Source: Anaerovibrio sp. JC8 | GTDB taxonomy: Bacteria > Bacillota > Negativicutes > Selenomonadales > Selenomonadaceae | Assembly (NCBI RefSeq): GCF_002100115.1 | Contig: NZ_ANBM01000004.1 | Span: 62,001 to 126,000, forward strand | Direction: 5' to 3' | DNA length: 64,000 nucleotides | Shown here: positions 27,142-36,627 of the stretch, in pieces | Layout: each line of letters begins with the position of its first letter | How positions within the stretch are numbered: the first letter of the stretch is position 1 | Notes under the pieces: model-generated | What the model was told of the DNA's origin: nothing | Seen by the model: the letters and a program-made list of their open reading frames with translations, nothing else | Database searches by the model: none | Translations under genes and position numbers: made by a program

Positions 27142-27960
27142 TTATCCTTTCTTGCTTACTACCTGGAAGAAATCCTCAGATAAATTGTCCTCACACACCT
27201 GGATGTCTGCTCCATGCTTCATGGAGGAAAGCTCCTGACGCAGATAATCGGCCACTGCCTTTACCATAGGAAATTCCGTGGCAAAATGACCGGCATCAAT
27301 AATGTTGATTCCCTGCTTAAAGGCCTGCTGGGCCTCATGGTATTTCAAGTCACCCGTAACATACACATCCGCGCCCTTAAAGACTGCCTTGCTGATAAGG
27401 TCCGAGCCAGCCCCGCTGCACAGAGCCACCTTCCGTACCATAGCCTTGCCGCCCTTGACCAGGCGCACATGATTGCATGGCAAGGTGTTGCATAGCTTTT
27501 GGGCAAAATCCTCCACGGAAACAGATACTGGCAGACAGCCTATCCTTCCCAGACAATCCCCCGTATCGGGGTCCGTCACTGCCAGCCCCTCAACCTGCTC
27601 CAGCCCCCACAGCTTGGCCAGAATATCATTACAGCCCCCCTGGGCTATATCCAGATTGGTATGGGCTGAATAAACGGCAATGTTATGGGACAGGAGCTTT
27701 TGCAGCATGGCACCATCGTAGGTATCGGTTCTGATGCTGAGCAAGCCCTTAAACAGCATAACCGGATGGTGGCTGATAATCATATCCGCCCCCAGCTCAA
27801 TGGCCTGCTCCACCACCGGCTGGCTCACATCAAGACAAACCAGTATTTTGGTAATTTCCTGCTCCGGGCTTCCCAGCTGAAGGCCCGGGTTGTCCCAGTG
27901 CTCCGCCAGCTTCTTTGGAGCCAGCTTCTCCATAATGCCCATTATAGTCTGACACTTCAT
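27142..27960 (-). CDS. Nif3-like dinuclear metal center protein
   Basis: The 272-residue protein belongs to the NIF3/YqfO family, which forms toroidal hexamers with two metal ions. The metal ligands are seen in ISHHPVMLF near residue 61, SAHTNLD near residue 98 and the late AGHFATEF. It starts by overlapping the trmK stop (ATGA). The trmK-nif3 pair is conserved in many Firmicutes. The biochemical role remains uncertain; a GTP cyclohydrolase-type label is sometimes applied without proof. Confidence 0.92.
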   Translation of the reverse strand: MKCQTIMGIMEKLAPKKLAEHWDNPGLQLGSPEQEITKILVCLDVSQPVVEQAIELGADMIISHHPVMLFKGLLSIRTDTYDGAMLQKLLSHNIAVYSAHTNLDIAQGGCNDILAKLWGLEQVEGLAVTDPDTGDCLGRIGCLPVSVSVEDFAQKLCNTLPCNHVRLVKGGKAMVRKVALCSGAGSDLISKAVFKGADVYVTGDLKYHEAQQAFKQGINIIDAGHFATEFPMVKAVADYLRQELSSMKHGADIQVCEDNLSEDFFQVVSKKG

Positions 27961-28634
27961 TTTAAATACCCCTCCAACAGCTTTATCCTGGCTTCAGTTT
28001 CCGCCAGCTTACCCCTGGTCTGTTCGCCACCCTTTTTTAACCCCTGGCGGATTTTCTCCAGCTGCTCCAGATTATTTTCCACATGGTCCTTAAACAGAAG
28101 GGGACGCTTCTTAATCAGGACCGGTCCCAAAATCAGCTCCGGCTCCGTAAGGGGCGCAGTTTCTCCCGGCACCGCCCTTATAATCTGATAAACACGGCCG
28201 TCCACCTTGGCCAGGGTCTCGTCCTCAATATGCCACTTGTGGTCATAAAGCCACTGGCGGAGATACTCAAAGCCATTCTGTGGCTGGAGCACCAGACATT
28301 TCAGCTGCTCCACAACTTGGGGCTGGGCTGCCAGAATATCTGCCTCCAGCTTGCCCCCCATGCCGGCAATACACACAGTCTCAACCTCGCCGGGCTTCAG
28401 AGCAGCCAGACCATCACCCTGCCGAACCTCAATTTCCCCATTGAGCCCTGCATCCGCAATGGTGCGGCGGGCCGCCTGACAGGGGCCTTCATTCAGGTCA
28501 GCAGCAATAACCAGACGATCATTGTTTGCCTTATATAATTCAATGGCCAGATAGGCATGGTCGGTGCCAATATCCGCCACGCTGGAAGCTGGTGGAACAA
28601 AATCCGCCACCGCCTGTAAACGGTCATCTAACAT
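27957..28634 (-). CDS. trmK: tRNA (adenine-22-N1)-methyltransferase TrmK
   Basis: TrmK uses S-adenosylmethionine to make m1A22 in tRNA. The ATG at 28634 has GAGGTG six to seven bases upstream and gives 225 residues; the upstream frame extension would run into a family A repeat. The SAM-binding motif VADIGTDHAYLAIEL is near residue 20, then VIAADLNEGPCQAARRT. The catalytic-region block VLQPQNGFEYLRQWLYDHKW is present. Confidence 0.93.
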   Translation of the reverse strand: MLDDRLQAVADFVPPASSVADIGTDHAYLAIELYKANNDRLVIAADLNEGPCQAARRTIADAGLNGEIEVRQGDGLAALKPGEVETVCIAGMGGKLEADILAAQPQVVEQLKCLVLQPQNGFEYLRQWLYDHKWHIEDETLAKVDGRVYQIIRAVPGETAPLTEPELILGPVLIKKRPLLFKDHVENNLEQLEKIRQGLKKGGEQTRGKLAETEARIKLLEGYLK

Positions 28635-28657
28635 TTTGTCACCTCTTTTGTTTATTA

Positions 28658-28868
28658 AGGGCAGTGGGGTTGAGGTTTTGAGCAATACGGCACGGTACGT
28701 AAAGAAACTTTTTATTGCTAAACCTTAATATTAGTGAAAAAAATCATTTGTCTGAGCGACGCAAATCTTGTCCTGTAAGGGCGAAGCGAGTTATGTTTTT
28801 TTCACTATATAAATGCAAGAAAAAGTTTTAGAACCGGGACCGTCGCGAAAAACACAGCCCCACTGCCT
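28658..28868 (+). repeat. Family A hairpin repeat, copy 2
   Basis: Nested inverted repeat between rpoD and trmK. The outer stem is GGGCAGTGGGG / CCCCACTGCC. The middle stem pairs AAACTTTTTATTGC with GCAAGAAAAAGTTTT. The inner stem is AGTGAAAAAAATCAT / ATGTTTTTTTCACT. The apical core reads CTGAGCGACGCAAATCTTGT then CCTGTAAGGGCGAAGCGAG, with the direct repeat GCGACGC / GCGAAGC. The trmK leader must read through it or start inside it. Confidence 0.85.
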
Positions 28869-28881
28869 AATATAAAACAGT

Positions 28882-28909
28882 AAAGGGGACGGCATAAGCA
28901 GTCCCCTTT
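28882..28909 (-). terminator. Terminator of rpoD
   Basis: A 9-base-pair stem AAAGGGGAC / GTCCCCTTT is followed on the minus strand by ACTGTTTTAT, about 25 bases after the rpoD stop. Confidence 0.75.
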
Positions 28910-28933
28910 GAATATTAACGATATATACTGAGC

Positions 28934-30712
28934 TTAGTCAAGGAAATCCTTCAGCTTCTTGCTGCGGGTAGGATGACGCAGCTTTCTGAGGGCCTTGGCC
29001 TCAATCTGACGGATACGCTCACGGGTAACCCCGAAGCTCTGACCCACTTCCTCAAGGGTACGGGCCCGGCCGTCCTCAATACCAAAGCGGAGCACCAATA
29101 CCTTGCGTTCACGCTCAGTAAGGGTATCCAATACCTCTGCCAGCTGCTCCTTCAGCATCATGAAGGAAGCCTGCTCTGCCGGAGCCGGTGCATCATGGTC
29201 CTCAATGAAGTCACCCAGATGGGAATCCTCTTCCTCACCAATAGGAGTTTCCAGTGAAACTGGCTCCTGGGCAATCTTCATGATTTCACGAACCCGCTCA
29301 ACGCTGATGTCCATCTTCTTGGCAATCTCGTTAGGCTTCGGATCACGACCCAGATCCTGCACCAGCTGACGGGTAACCCTAATCAGCTTGTTAATGGTCT
29401 CAACCATGTGAACCGGAATACGGATGGTTCTGGCCTGATCCGCAATAGCTCTGGTAATGGCCTGTCTGATCCACCAGGTAGCATAGGTACTGAACTTATA
29501 CCCCTTGGTATGGTCAAACTTCTCTACAGCCTTAATCAGACCCAGATTGCCCTCCTGAATCAGATCCAGGAACAGCATGCCACGGCCCACATAACGCTTG
29601 GCAATACTTACTACCAGACGAAGGTTGGCCTCAGCCAGACGCTTCTGTGCGTCCTCACCAAAGGCCTTGGCGGTATTCATGGCGATGATATCAGTCTTGG
29701 AAAGTGGCTCCACCTCATATTCTGCATAGCCCAGGGCCTCATTATATGTGGTGAACAGCTCACTGTCAAAGTCATCCAGCCCATCAATATCCTCCTTGTA
29801 CTGATCCACAATAGCATTAACGCTGTCGCTCTCAATATGGAGATATTTGCGGGTAACATCGTTGTTATCCAGCTTCAGCAGCTCAGTCCATTCAGACAGT
29901 GGTCTTACACTGTCCTGACCTGCCTGGACATCCTGCTTGACCACCTCATCGGCAGCCAGGCGTATTTCTGCAGAAACGCCGTCCTCCATGCGCTCTGCCA
30001 ATTCCTTCTCCTCAGAACCTGTGAGAAGTGGCACGCGGCCAATCTCCTTCAGATACATACGAACCGGGTCATCTATATTCACACCGTCAGGTATGTTAAT
30101 ACCTACCTCAACGTCGACGTCTTCTTCATCTTCAGGTTTATCAACATCATCGTCCGAATCGTTATCGTCAAAAGAAACTTCCACACCATTCTTACTGAAC
30201 TTGTCCACAATGATCTCATCCAGCTCTTCTGGAGATATATCCTGTTTCTGTAAAGCTTCCATAATCTCCCCTGCTGTTATCTTATTCCCATTATCACGGG
30301 CACGCTCCACTAAATCCGCTAAATTGCCTGTTTCCATCTCCTGGTTATCTTCCACAGTAACCTTTGCTTCATCTGAAGCCTTGGCCTTAGCGCTCTCCTT
30401 AGCTTTAGTGCTCTTGGTGGTTTTAGTTGTCTTAGCCGGCTTTTCACTCTTGGCAGCCTTTGCAGCCGTAGCTTTCTTGGTTGCTGCCTTGGTGGTAGCC
30501 TTCTCTGTAGTTGCTGCAGCCTTGGTTGTTGTTTTCTTGGCTGCTGCACTTTGGGTTGTTGATGTAGTTTTGGTAGATTTTTTGGCTGCAGTCTTGCCAG
30601 TTTTCTTTTCTGCAGTCTCTGCTGCCTTGCTTGTCTTTGTCTTCTTCTGGGTTACTGCCGCCTTGGTCTCTTCCTGTTCAGTAGTGGTAGTATTTTTCTT
30701 TTTCTCAGCCAT
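28934..30712 (-). CDS. rpoD: Primary sigma factor RpoD with Lys/Ala/Thr-rich N-terminal extension
   Basis: RpoD directs RNA polymerase to housekeeping promoters. Of its 592 residues, roughly the first 115 are low-complexity Lys/Ala/Thr sequence ([17 protein letters not shown]). Region 1.1 ([20 protein letters not shown]) and an acidic stretch follow. Region 1.2 contains [16 protein letters not shown], region 2 contains [20 protein letters not shown] and [12 protein letters not shown]. Region 4.2 ends the protein with [20 protein letters not shown]. It precedes 30-base-spaced dnaG in the order dnaG-rpoD of the macromolecular synthesis operon. Confidence 0.97.
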   Translation of the reverse strand: MAEKKKNTTTTEQEETKAAVTQKKTKTSKAAETAEKKTGKTAAKKSTKTTSTTQSAAAKKTTTKAAATTEKATTKAATKKATAAKAAKSEKPAKTTKTTKSTKAKESAKAKASDEAKVTVEDNQEMETGNLADLVERARDNGNKITAGEIMEALQKQDISPEELDEIIVDKFSKNGVEVSFDDNDSDDDVDKPEDEEDVDVEVGINIPDGVNIDDPVRMYLKEIGRVPLLTGSEEKELAERMEDGVSAEIRLAADEVVKQDVQAGQDSVRPLSEWTELLKLDNNDVTRKYLHIESDSVNAIVDQYKEDIDGLDDFDSELFTTYNEALGYAEYEVEPLSKTDIIAMNTAKAFGEDAQKRLAEANLRLVVSIAKRYVGRGMLFLDLIQEGNLGLIKAVEKFDHTKGYKFSTYATWWIRQAITRAIADQARTIRIPVHMVETINKLIRVTRQLVQDLGRDPKPNEIAKKMDISVERVREIMKIAQEPVSLETPIGEEEDSHLGDFIEDHDAPAPAEQASFMMLKEQLAEVLDTLTERERKVLVLRFGIEDGRARTLEEVGQSFGVTRERIRQIEAKALRKLRHPTRSKKLKDFLD

Positions 30713-30750
30713 TGATAAACCTCCTTTCTCAAAAATTTGATACTTGATTA

Positions 30751-32547
30751 TCAGTTAACACCTTGTAATTCATCCATTTCATTTTTTATTTTCTGACTGG
30801 CAGCCAGCTCCTCCAAATATTTTGCATCACCCTGCCGATATAGCTCCTCGGCATTCCTTGAATGCACTTCATACTGGCTCACCAGATAATTTTTGCGCAA
30901 TTGGCGTACACAAGCCTCATATAGTACGGAGCGGTCCTCTTCTCCCAAATCCTCGACAACAGCCCTGGACAATTCCTCCACTGCCTCGTCGCCTAAATTG
31001 GCCAACCCCATAATATCGCTTATCTTCTCGCCTGCCCTGAATTTTCCCATAAGGGCTATCAATATTTTTTTGTGAATATCGTCAGGCACCGACTCTATAG
31101 GCACCAGGCTTGCAAAATGGTCCAAAATGGCGGGCTCATCCCATGCCATGCGAATAATTACCCTGCCTGCCCGGCGTCCGGCATCATCCACCTGCCGTAC
31201 CACGCTTCTCATAGCCTTGGTATTGCCATGCTGACTGCCAGCCCAACGGCTTTTTTTGCCTAACTCTACAAGTATATCATTTTCTGACACACTTAGCAAT
31301 TGTGCCACCCTGGATACGTAAGCTGAACGCTCGGCAGTATTCTTTATGGTGGCCAATACAGGCAGCATTTCCGACAGGGCCCTAAGCCTTCCCTCCAGCC
31401 CGGATACATCACTGTGGGCCATTATATGCTTCAGGCGGAACTCCACCACGGAAACGGCCTGGCTGATAACCTTTTTGAAGTCCTCAGCCCCGTGCTTTCT
31501 GATGTATTCATCTGGGTCCTTGCAATCCGGCAGCTGCACCACCTTGATAACAGCACTGGTTTCAGCAGCTATGCCAATGGCTCTTTCAATAGCCTCCTGC
31601 CCGGCATTATCACTGTCATAGCAGAAATAAATAGCAGGAGCATATCTCAGCAGCTTTTTGCACTGGTCCACGGTAAATGCTGTTCCCAGAGAAGCAACCA
31701 CATTTTTAATGCCGGCCGCCGCCACGGAAATAACATCCATATAGCCTTCCACCACAAGGGAAAAACCCTCCTGAGCTATGGCCCGGTGAGCCTTATCCAA
31801 TCCGAAGAGAAGCCTGCGCTTGTTAAACAGAACTGTCTCAGGAGAATTGAGGTACTTCGGGTTGCCGTTGTCAATGACACGGCCGCCAAAGCCGCACACC
31901 CTGCCCCGCTCGTCCATAATTGGAATCATGACCCGGTTGCGGAATCTGTCGTACTCACCCTGACCCTTCTGACGCTTGACCACCAGCCCACTTTCCAGTA
32001 AAAGCTCTGTATCAATGCCACGCTTGGCAAAGGCTGTGGTCAGCTTATCCCAGGCATCAGGAGCAAAACCAAGATTAAATTCTTCTATTGTATTGTCGTT
32101 TATACCGCGATGATGGAAATATTCCAGACCGGCTGCTCCATATTTGGTCATGGTAAGACAATTATGGAAAAACTTTCCGGCCAGCTCGTGGGCCTCCCGA
32201 AGCTTTTTCAGCTTCTCCTCCCGGGCTATTTCCTCAGGACTCCGCTGTCTTTCAGGAAGGGGAATATTCAGCTTCTCCGCCTGAAAAATAATGGCTTCCT
32301 TGTAGGAAATGCTCTCTATCATGGATATAAACTTAAAAACATCCCCACCTGCGTGACAGCCAAAGCAGTAGAAAAACCCTTTTTCGGGGGTCACAGCAAA
32401 GGAAGGTGTCTTTTCATTGTGAAAAGGGCAGCAGCCCCAAAACTGTTTTCCTTTGCGCTTTAGCGGTACATAAGTGGAGATTACAGAAACAAGGTCTGAT
32501 TCTGACCGAACTCTTTCCACGAATTCATCTGTCAGCCAGGTTGCCAT
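30751..32547 (-). CDS. dnaG: DNA primase
   Basis: DnaG makes RNA primers at the replication fork. The ATG at 32547 with AAGGA eight bases upstream gives 598 residues; the longer frame is unsupported. The N-terminal zinc ribbon is [12 protein letters not shown]...[10 protein letters not shown]. The TOPRIM core has the acidic motifs [15 protein letters not shown] near residue 260 and [12 protein letters not shown]. The C-terminal part, which binds DnaB helicase, is variable. rpoD follows 38 bases later. Confidence 0.96.
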   Translation of the reverse strand: MATWLTDEFVERVRSESDLVSVISTYVPLKRKGKQFWGCCPFHNEKTPSFAVTPEKGFFYCFGCHAGGDVFKFISMIESISYKEAIIFQAEKLNIPLPERQRSPEEIAREEKLKKLREAHELAGKFFHNCLTMTKYGAAGLEYFHHRGINDNTIEEFNLGFAPDAWDKLTTAFAKRGIDTELLLESGLVVKRQKGQGEYDRFRNRVMIPIMDERGRVCGFGGRVIDNGNPKYLNSPETVLFNKRRLLFGLDKAHRAIAQEGFSLVVEGYMDVISVAAAGIKNVVASLGTAFTVDQCKKLLRYAPAIYFCYDSDNAGQEAIERAIGIAAETSAVIKVVQLPDCKDPDEYIRKHGAEDFKKVISQAVSVVEFRLKHIMAHSDVSGLEGRLRALSEMLPVLATIKNTAERSAYVSRVAQLLSVSENDILVELGKKSRWAGSQHGNTKAMRSVVRQVDDAGRRAGRVIIRMAWDEPAILDHFASLVPIESVPDDIHKKILIALMGKFRAGEKISDIMGLANLGDEAVEELSRAVVEDLGEEDRSVLYEACVRQLRKNYLVSQYEVHSRNAEELYRQGDAKYLEELAASQKIKNEMDELQGVN

Positions 32548-32773
32548 GTGTATCATCCTTTTCCAACGCATAAAAACAGCGCAAAGATTTGTCATACATA
32601 TACAGTGGTTTCCACAAAGATACCAAGGTATATTTCGCGGCCAAAAACAAAAATCCTGCAATTTCTGCGATTTTTTCTTCAGCCTGATTCAAATCCCTTG
32701 CACTGTTAATATTCCATATAAATTCAAAATATCCTTTTTTTATAACGCAATCGTTCAAAATTTCCCATTTCAC
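32525..32773 (-). CDS. Unrecognised 82-residue protein upstream of dnaG
   Basis: A GTG-started frame overlaps the dnaG start by 23 bases. It reads as a plausible protein (helices DLNQAEEKIAEIAGFLFLAA and YTLVSLWKPLYMYDKSLRC) with balanced composition rather than a shadow frame. The GTG lies in the loop of a hairpin TTTCCCAT / ATGGGAAA (32761-32781), which would hamper initiation, and no clear Shine-Dalgarno is visible. It could be a small protein coupled to dnaG or only part of its leader. No family is recognised. Confidence 0.4.
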   Translation of the reverse strand: MKWEILNDCVIKKGYFEFIWNINSARDLNQAEEKIAEIAGFLFLAAKYTLVSLWKPLYMYDKSLRCFYALEKDDTHGNLADR

Positions 32774-32874
32774 ATGGGAAATATTCTACTTAGTGTTTCA
32801 ACGAGGCGAGAGTTTTTTGCCGAGTTATATTGACAAAATCATATTAATGTATCAAGTCCAGTCTTTTTAGCCTA
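32774..32874 (-). other. Short gap between dgt-like gene and the dnaG leader
   Basis: About 100 AT-rich bases follow the dgt-like stop. No terminator with a U-run is evident. A TTGTCAATATAAC stretch near 32832-32844 is a weak promoter candidate for the dnaG-rpoD operon. Confidence 0.3.
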
Positions 32875-33873
32875 TCATTTAACCATAACTCCCACAGGTG
32901 GCATGAAAATATCATTAAACATCTGTACTGCGTAGCTGTCGGTAATGCCGGCCACATAGTCCACCACGGTCTGCTCCAGCCCCCACTGATTTTGCCGCTG
33001 CAGAAATTCGGCCGGCATTTTATCAGGATTTTCCATAAAATACTTAAAGAGCTGTTCAATGACGAACACAGCCTGGCCCCTTTCCTGAGCCAGCCTGTCC
33101 GAGTGATATATATTATTGAACATAAATTCCCGGAAAATTCTCATGGCCTCGGTCATGGAGTCAGAAAAAACAATGTCCTGGGCCGCTTCGGAAGAACGGA
33201 TCATATCCGATACCATGGCCGTAATCATTTTGGAGGTATCGGTGCCGATACGGTCAATTACCACCGACGGAAGGCTGTCCGGCTTTAAGATATCCGCCCG
33301 CATGCTGTCATCATAATCATGGCAGAGATAGGCAATACGGTCAGCCCAATGAACGATTTTTCCTTCCATAGTAAAAGGCTTCACAGCACCGCTATGGTGC
33401 TCAATGCCATCCATCGTTTCCTTGGTAAGATTCAGTCCCTTGCCACCCTTTTCCAGATATTTTACCACCCTCAGGCTCTGCTCGTTATGGGCAAAGTGCC
33501 CCGTCAGACGGTCAAGAGCCGCTTCCCCGGCATGGCCAAAGGCAGTGTGCCCCACATCGTGTCCCAGGGCAATGGCCTCCGTCAAATCCTCGTTAAGCCG
33601 CAGGCTGCGGGCAATGGTACGGGCTATCTGGGAAACCTCCAGACTATGGGTCATACGGGTACGGTAATGGTCCCCGGAAATTATATAGACCTGAGTCTTG
33701 TGCTTTAGACGGCGGAAGGCCTTGGAATGGATAATCCGATCCCGGTCCCGCTGGAATCTGGTACGAAATTCGCAGTCCTCCTCCGGACGCTCCCGCTGGG
33801 CATCACGGCTTTTGGCCGCCAAAGGGGACAACATCTGGTATTCATTTTCCTCGGTACGCTCCCTGACCTTCAT
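32875..33873 (-). CDS. dgt: dGTPase-like HD-domain deoxynucleotide triphosphohydrolase
   Basis: Proteins of this family hydrolyse dGTP or other dNTPs to nucleoside and triphosphate. The ATG at 33873, preceded by GGCGGTGG, gives 332 residues. The HD metal ligands are in RMTHSLEVSQIAR near residue 75 and ALGHDVGHTAFGHAGE near residue 103; a third is in WADRIAYLCHDYDD near residue 180. The arginine-rich start FRTRFQRDRDRIIHSKAFRR is typical. It lies upstream of the dnaG-rpoD pair, a common Firmicute order. Confidence 0.92.
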   Translation of the reverse strand: MKVRERTEENEYQMLSPLAAKSRDAQRERPEEDCEFRTRFQRDRDRIIHSKAFRRLKHKTQVYIISGDHYRTRMTHSLEVSQIARTIARSLRLNEDLTEAIALGHDVGHTAFGHAGEAALDRLTGHFAHNEQSLRVVKYLEKGGKGLNLTKETMDGIEHHSGAVKPFTMEGKIVHWADRIAYLCHDYDDSMRADILKPDSLPSVVIDRIGTDTSKMITAMVSDMIRSSEAAQDIVFSDSMTEAMRIFREFMFNNIYHSDRLAQERGQAVFVIEQLFKYFMENPDKMPAEFLQRQNQWGLEQTVVDYVAGITDSYAVQMFNDIFMPPVGVMVK

Positions 33874-33990
33874 ATAATCCACCGCCTTTTTATATAAGAA
33901 CAAAAATCATACTAAATTAGTCTCATTTTATGGTTTAACATTTTAGCCCCATCATGTCAAGGGTTACGGGGTTATAATACAAAAACATTA

Positions 33991-34019
33991 TACACAAAAT
34001 TATTTATCTATGATATAAT
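33991..34019 (+). promoter_or_regulatory. Probable promoter of the 70-residue protein gene
   Basis: TATAAT at 34014-34019 is preceded at 17 bases by TACACA (33991-33996), four of six matches to the -35 consensus. An AGAGGGGAGAG Shine-Dalgarno lies at 34048-34058 before the ATG at 34065. Confidence 0.6.
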
Positions 34020-34064
34020 ATAGCATATTATGTTTATTATGTTTTTTAGAGGGGAGAGTTCTAA

Positions 34065-34277
34065 ATGACTCAGGAATCTATCGAAGCAATTCTCAAAGCA
34101 AAAATTGCTGAAGAGCGCGGCAAGCTGCCAGTTCATGAATATATCGACCTGAACGCTGTTTCTAATGGTCGTGGTGTTGCTGACGGCGGTCTCATGTTCC
34201 TCAAGGCTGTTGACACTGCTCTGGACATCATGAGCAAGTCCGTAGCAGCTACTCTGGCTGAGGTTGTAAAAGACTAA
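34065..34277 (+). CDS. Unrecognised 70-residue cytoplasmic protein
   Basis: The protein starts MTQESIEAILKAKIAEERG and contains LPVHEYIDLNAVSNGRGVAD and TALDIMSKSVAATLAEVVKD. It has no Cys, no membrane segment and no signal peptide, and appears as two helices around a Gly-rich turn. It is one of three plus-strand genes in the window and has its own promoter, a strong Shine-Dalgarno and its own terminator, so it is likely well expressed as a single transcript. I do not recognise the family. Confidence 0.8.
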   Translation: MTQESIEAILKAKIAEERGKLPVHEYIDLNAVSNGRGVADGGLMFLKAVDTALDIMSKSVAATLAEVVKD

Positions 34278-34286
34278 TTCAAACAT

Positions 34287-34323
34287 CAAAAAAATGCTGT
34301 TCCTTTCGGAACAGCATTTTTTA
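34287..34323 (+). terminator. Terminator of the 70-residue protein gene
   Basis: The stem AAATGCTGTTCC / GGAACAGCATTT, with loop TTTC, is followed by TTTATTTG and begins about ten bases after the stop. The A-rich left flank would also let it act on the minus strand. Confidence 0.92.
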
Positions 34324-34340
34324 TTTGTACAAAAACGATA

Positions 34341-34551
34341 AAGTGCAGGAACAGATGGCTTGAACAATAGGTTCCGGTGCGTTACAAAACTTTTTGTTGC
34401 GATACTCATATAATAGTGGAAAAAATCATTTGTTTGAGCGACGCAAAGCTAGTCCTGTAAGGGCGACGCGAGTTATGATTTTTTACACTATATAAATGCA
34501 AGAAAAAGTTTTAGCAACGGATACCGTGTGAAAGCCACTGTTCCTGCGCTC
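34341..34551 (+). repeat. Family A hairpin repeat, copy 3
   Basis: Lies between the small-protein terminator and the glyS stop. The outer stem is GCAGGAACAG / CTGTTCCTGC. The inner stem is AGTGGAAAAAATCAT / ATGATTTTTTACACT. The apical core contains TTTGAGCGACGCAAAGCTAG then TCCTGTAAGGGCGACGCGAG, with the 7-base direct repeat GCGACGC twice. On the minus strand the outer stem follows glyS and is trailed by ATCGTTTTTG, so it may double as the glyS terminator. Confidence 0.88.
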
Positions 34552-34563
34552 TTTTTAATTTAC

Positions 34564-36627
34564 TTATGCAAGTACAATTTTGCTGAAGTCTGCAATCTGG
34601 CAGATGAGCTGGTCAACGGCCTTTAAGAGACCCAGACGATTATTCTTGATCTTCTCGTCCTTGTCCATAACCATAACAGCATCAAAGAAGCCATCAATAG
34701 GAGCAGCCAGCTTGGTCAACTCAGCCATAGCCCCGGCATAGTCCTGCTTTGCAAGGAGGTTTTCCACCTTGGCGGAAGCTACCTTGAACTCATCATGGAG
34801 CACACCCTCAGCTGCCTCAACAAAGAGGGAAGCATCGCATCCGGCAGCTACAGTTTCATCCTTGCGGGAAATATTGCCTGCACGGTTGAAGGACTGAATG
34901 GTCTCCTCAATACCTTCCTGCTTAACAGCCTCGTTTACAGCCTGAGCACGGAGGGTTACGGAATAGATATCGTCTACGTCAACGAATACAGCATCTACCA
35001 CATCATAGCGAATTTCTGCATCGGACAGAACATTCTTCAGACGGAGCTTCATGAAGTCAGCCACATCCTCCTGCATCTTGGCCTGAGCCTTGGCATCAGT
35101 AATGTTAAGCTGCTCCATAGCCTTGGCAACCAGACCGGAGAGGGAAATATGATACTTGGCCTCTACCAGCATGTTTACCATACCCAGAGCCTGACGGCGG
35201 AGGGCAAATGGATCCTGGGAGCCGGTTGGAATCAGGCCACGGCTGAAGGTTGCCACCAGATTATCAATCTTGTCAGCAAGGGAAACAATACGGCCGGCAA
35301 CGGAAGCAGGCTGTCCATCAGCCGCACTTCTTGGCATGTAGTGTTCATCAATAGCCTGAGCAACAGCTGGGGTCTCGCCATCCAGCAGTGCATATTCACG
35401 GCCCATGATACCCTGCAGCTCAGTGAACTCAGTTACCATGCCGGTTACCAGGTCAGCCTTGCACAGCTTGGCAGCCCGGACAGCATCCTTCTTCTCCTGG
35501 TCAGAAACCTTTAATTCATCAGCAATATAAGCAGCCAGCTTTTCCAGACGGCCAGCCTTGTCATAGATGGAGCCAAGGCCCTCCTGGAATACAACGGTCT
35601 TCAGCTTGTCGCCATGCTCCTCCAGAGACTTCTTGCGGTCCTCATCGAAGAAGAACTGGGCATCCTCCAGACGGGCACGGAGCACACGCTCGTTACCGTG
35701 CTGTACGATTTCCAGATGCTCGCTGCCACCATTACGGATAGTAATAAAGAGCGGCATAAGCTTGCCATCCTTCAAAACAGGGAAGTAACGCTGATGGTCG
35801 CGCATTGGAGTAATAACTGCCTCAGCCGGCAGCTTCAGATACTTGTCATCAATAGTACCACAGAGAGCGGTTGGATACTCTACCAGATAGAGTACCTCCT
35901 CCAGCAGGCCTTCCTCAATCTGTGCCTGGCCACCCTTGGACTCAGCCAGCTCCACGATCTGCTGACGAATCATCTCACGGCGGCGGTTGTGGTCAACAAT
36001 AATGAACTGCTCCTCGCAGGCCTTTTCATAGCTGCAGGCGCACTTAATCTCAAAATCCCCCTCGGAGAGGAAACGATGGCCACGGGATACACGGCCGGAC
36101 TTAACATTGGCAGTTTCAAACTCAATAACATCCTCACCGTAGAGGCCTACCAGCCAGCGGAGCGGACGGATGAACTTGTAGTCAAGGTCTGCCCAGTGCA
36201 TGTTGTTTGGGAAATTCAGGCCATCTACCAGACCCTTCAGGGTATCACTGAGGAGATCAACAGTCTTGCCGCCCACCTCATGCACCATGGCATAAACATA
36301 GCCATCCTTGGTAACCAGATCCTTGGCCTCAATGCCCTGGCCACGGGCAAAGCCCTCAGCAGCCTTGGTAGGGTTGCCGTCAGCATCAAAAGCAATATTT
36401 ACAGCCGGACCACGGTTCTCCTTGGACAGGTCAGCCTGAGTTTCGGCCAGGCCTTCCACAATAAGAGCCACACGGCGTGGGGTACCCATGGTCTTTACAT
36501 TATCAAAAGTCAGACGCAAATCAGCGAAGGTCTTCTCGGCATTTTCCTTAAGCTGGGCAATAATACCAGGCATTGCATAAGCTGGAATTTCCTCAGTACC
36601 GATTTCTAATAATAAAGTCTTGCTCAT
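34564..36627 (-). CDS. glyS: Glycyl-tRNA synthetase beta subunit
   Basis: GlyS is the large subunit of the tetrameric bacterial GlyRS, with tRNA-binding and HD-like domains. The 687-residue protein begins KTLLLEIGTEEIPAYAMPGI, has the conserved PTALCGTIDDKYLKLPAEAV near residue 253, and YFPVLKDGKLMPLFITIRNG soon after. PTGSQDPFALRRQALGMVNM lies near residue 470. It starts one base within the glyQ stop, as expected for the coupled glyQS pair. Confidence 0.97.
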   Translation of the reverse strand: MSKTLLLEIGTEEIPAYAMPGIIAQLKENAEKTFADLRLTFDNVKTMGTPRRVALIVEGLAETQADLSKENRGPAVNIAFDADGNPTKAAEGFARGQGIEAKDLVTKDGYVYAMVHEVGGKTVDLLSDTLKGLVDGLNFPNNMHWADLDYKFIRPLRWLVGLYGEDVIEFETANVKSGRVSRGHRFLSEGDFEIKCACSYEKACEEQFIIVDHNRRREMIRQQIVELAESKGGQAQIEEGLLEEVLYLVEYPTALCGTIDDKYLKLPAEAVITPMRDHQRYFPVLKDGKLMPLFITIRNGGSEHLEIVQHGNERVLRARLEDAQFFFDEDRKKSLEEHGDKLKTVVFQEGLGSIYDKAGRLEKLAAYIADELKVSDQEKKDAVRAAKLCKADLVTGMVTEFTELQGIMGREYALLDGETPAVAQAIDEHYMPRSAADGQPASVAGRIVSLADKIDNLVATFSRGLIPTGSQDPFALRRQALGMVNMLVEAKYHISLSGLVAKAMEQLNITDAKAQAKMQEDVADFMKLRLKNVLSDAEIRYDVVDAVFVDVDDIYSVTLRAQAVNEAVKQEGIEETIQSFNRAGNISRKDETVAAGCDASLFVEAAEGVLHDEFKVASAKVENLLAKQDYAGAMAELTKLAAPIDGFFDAVMVMDKDEKIKNNRLGLLKAVDQLICQIADFSKIVLA

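Noticed and set aside
35614-36609. A 331-codon open frame on plus, antisense to glyS
   Set aside because: Shadow of glyS; no start signal and no family features. Similar shadows lie opposite trmFO (18275-19369), ftsH (54786-55769) and glyQ.
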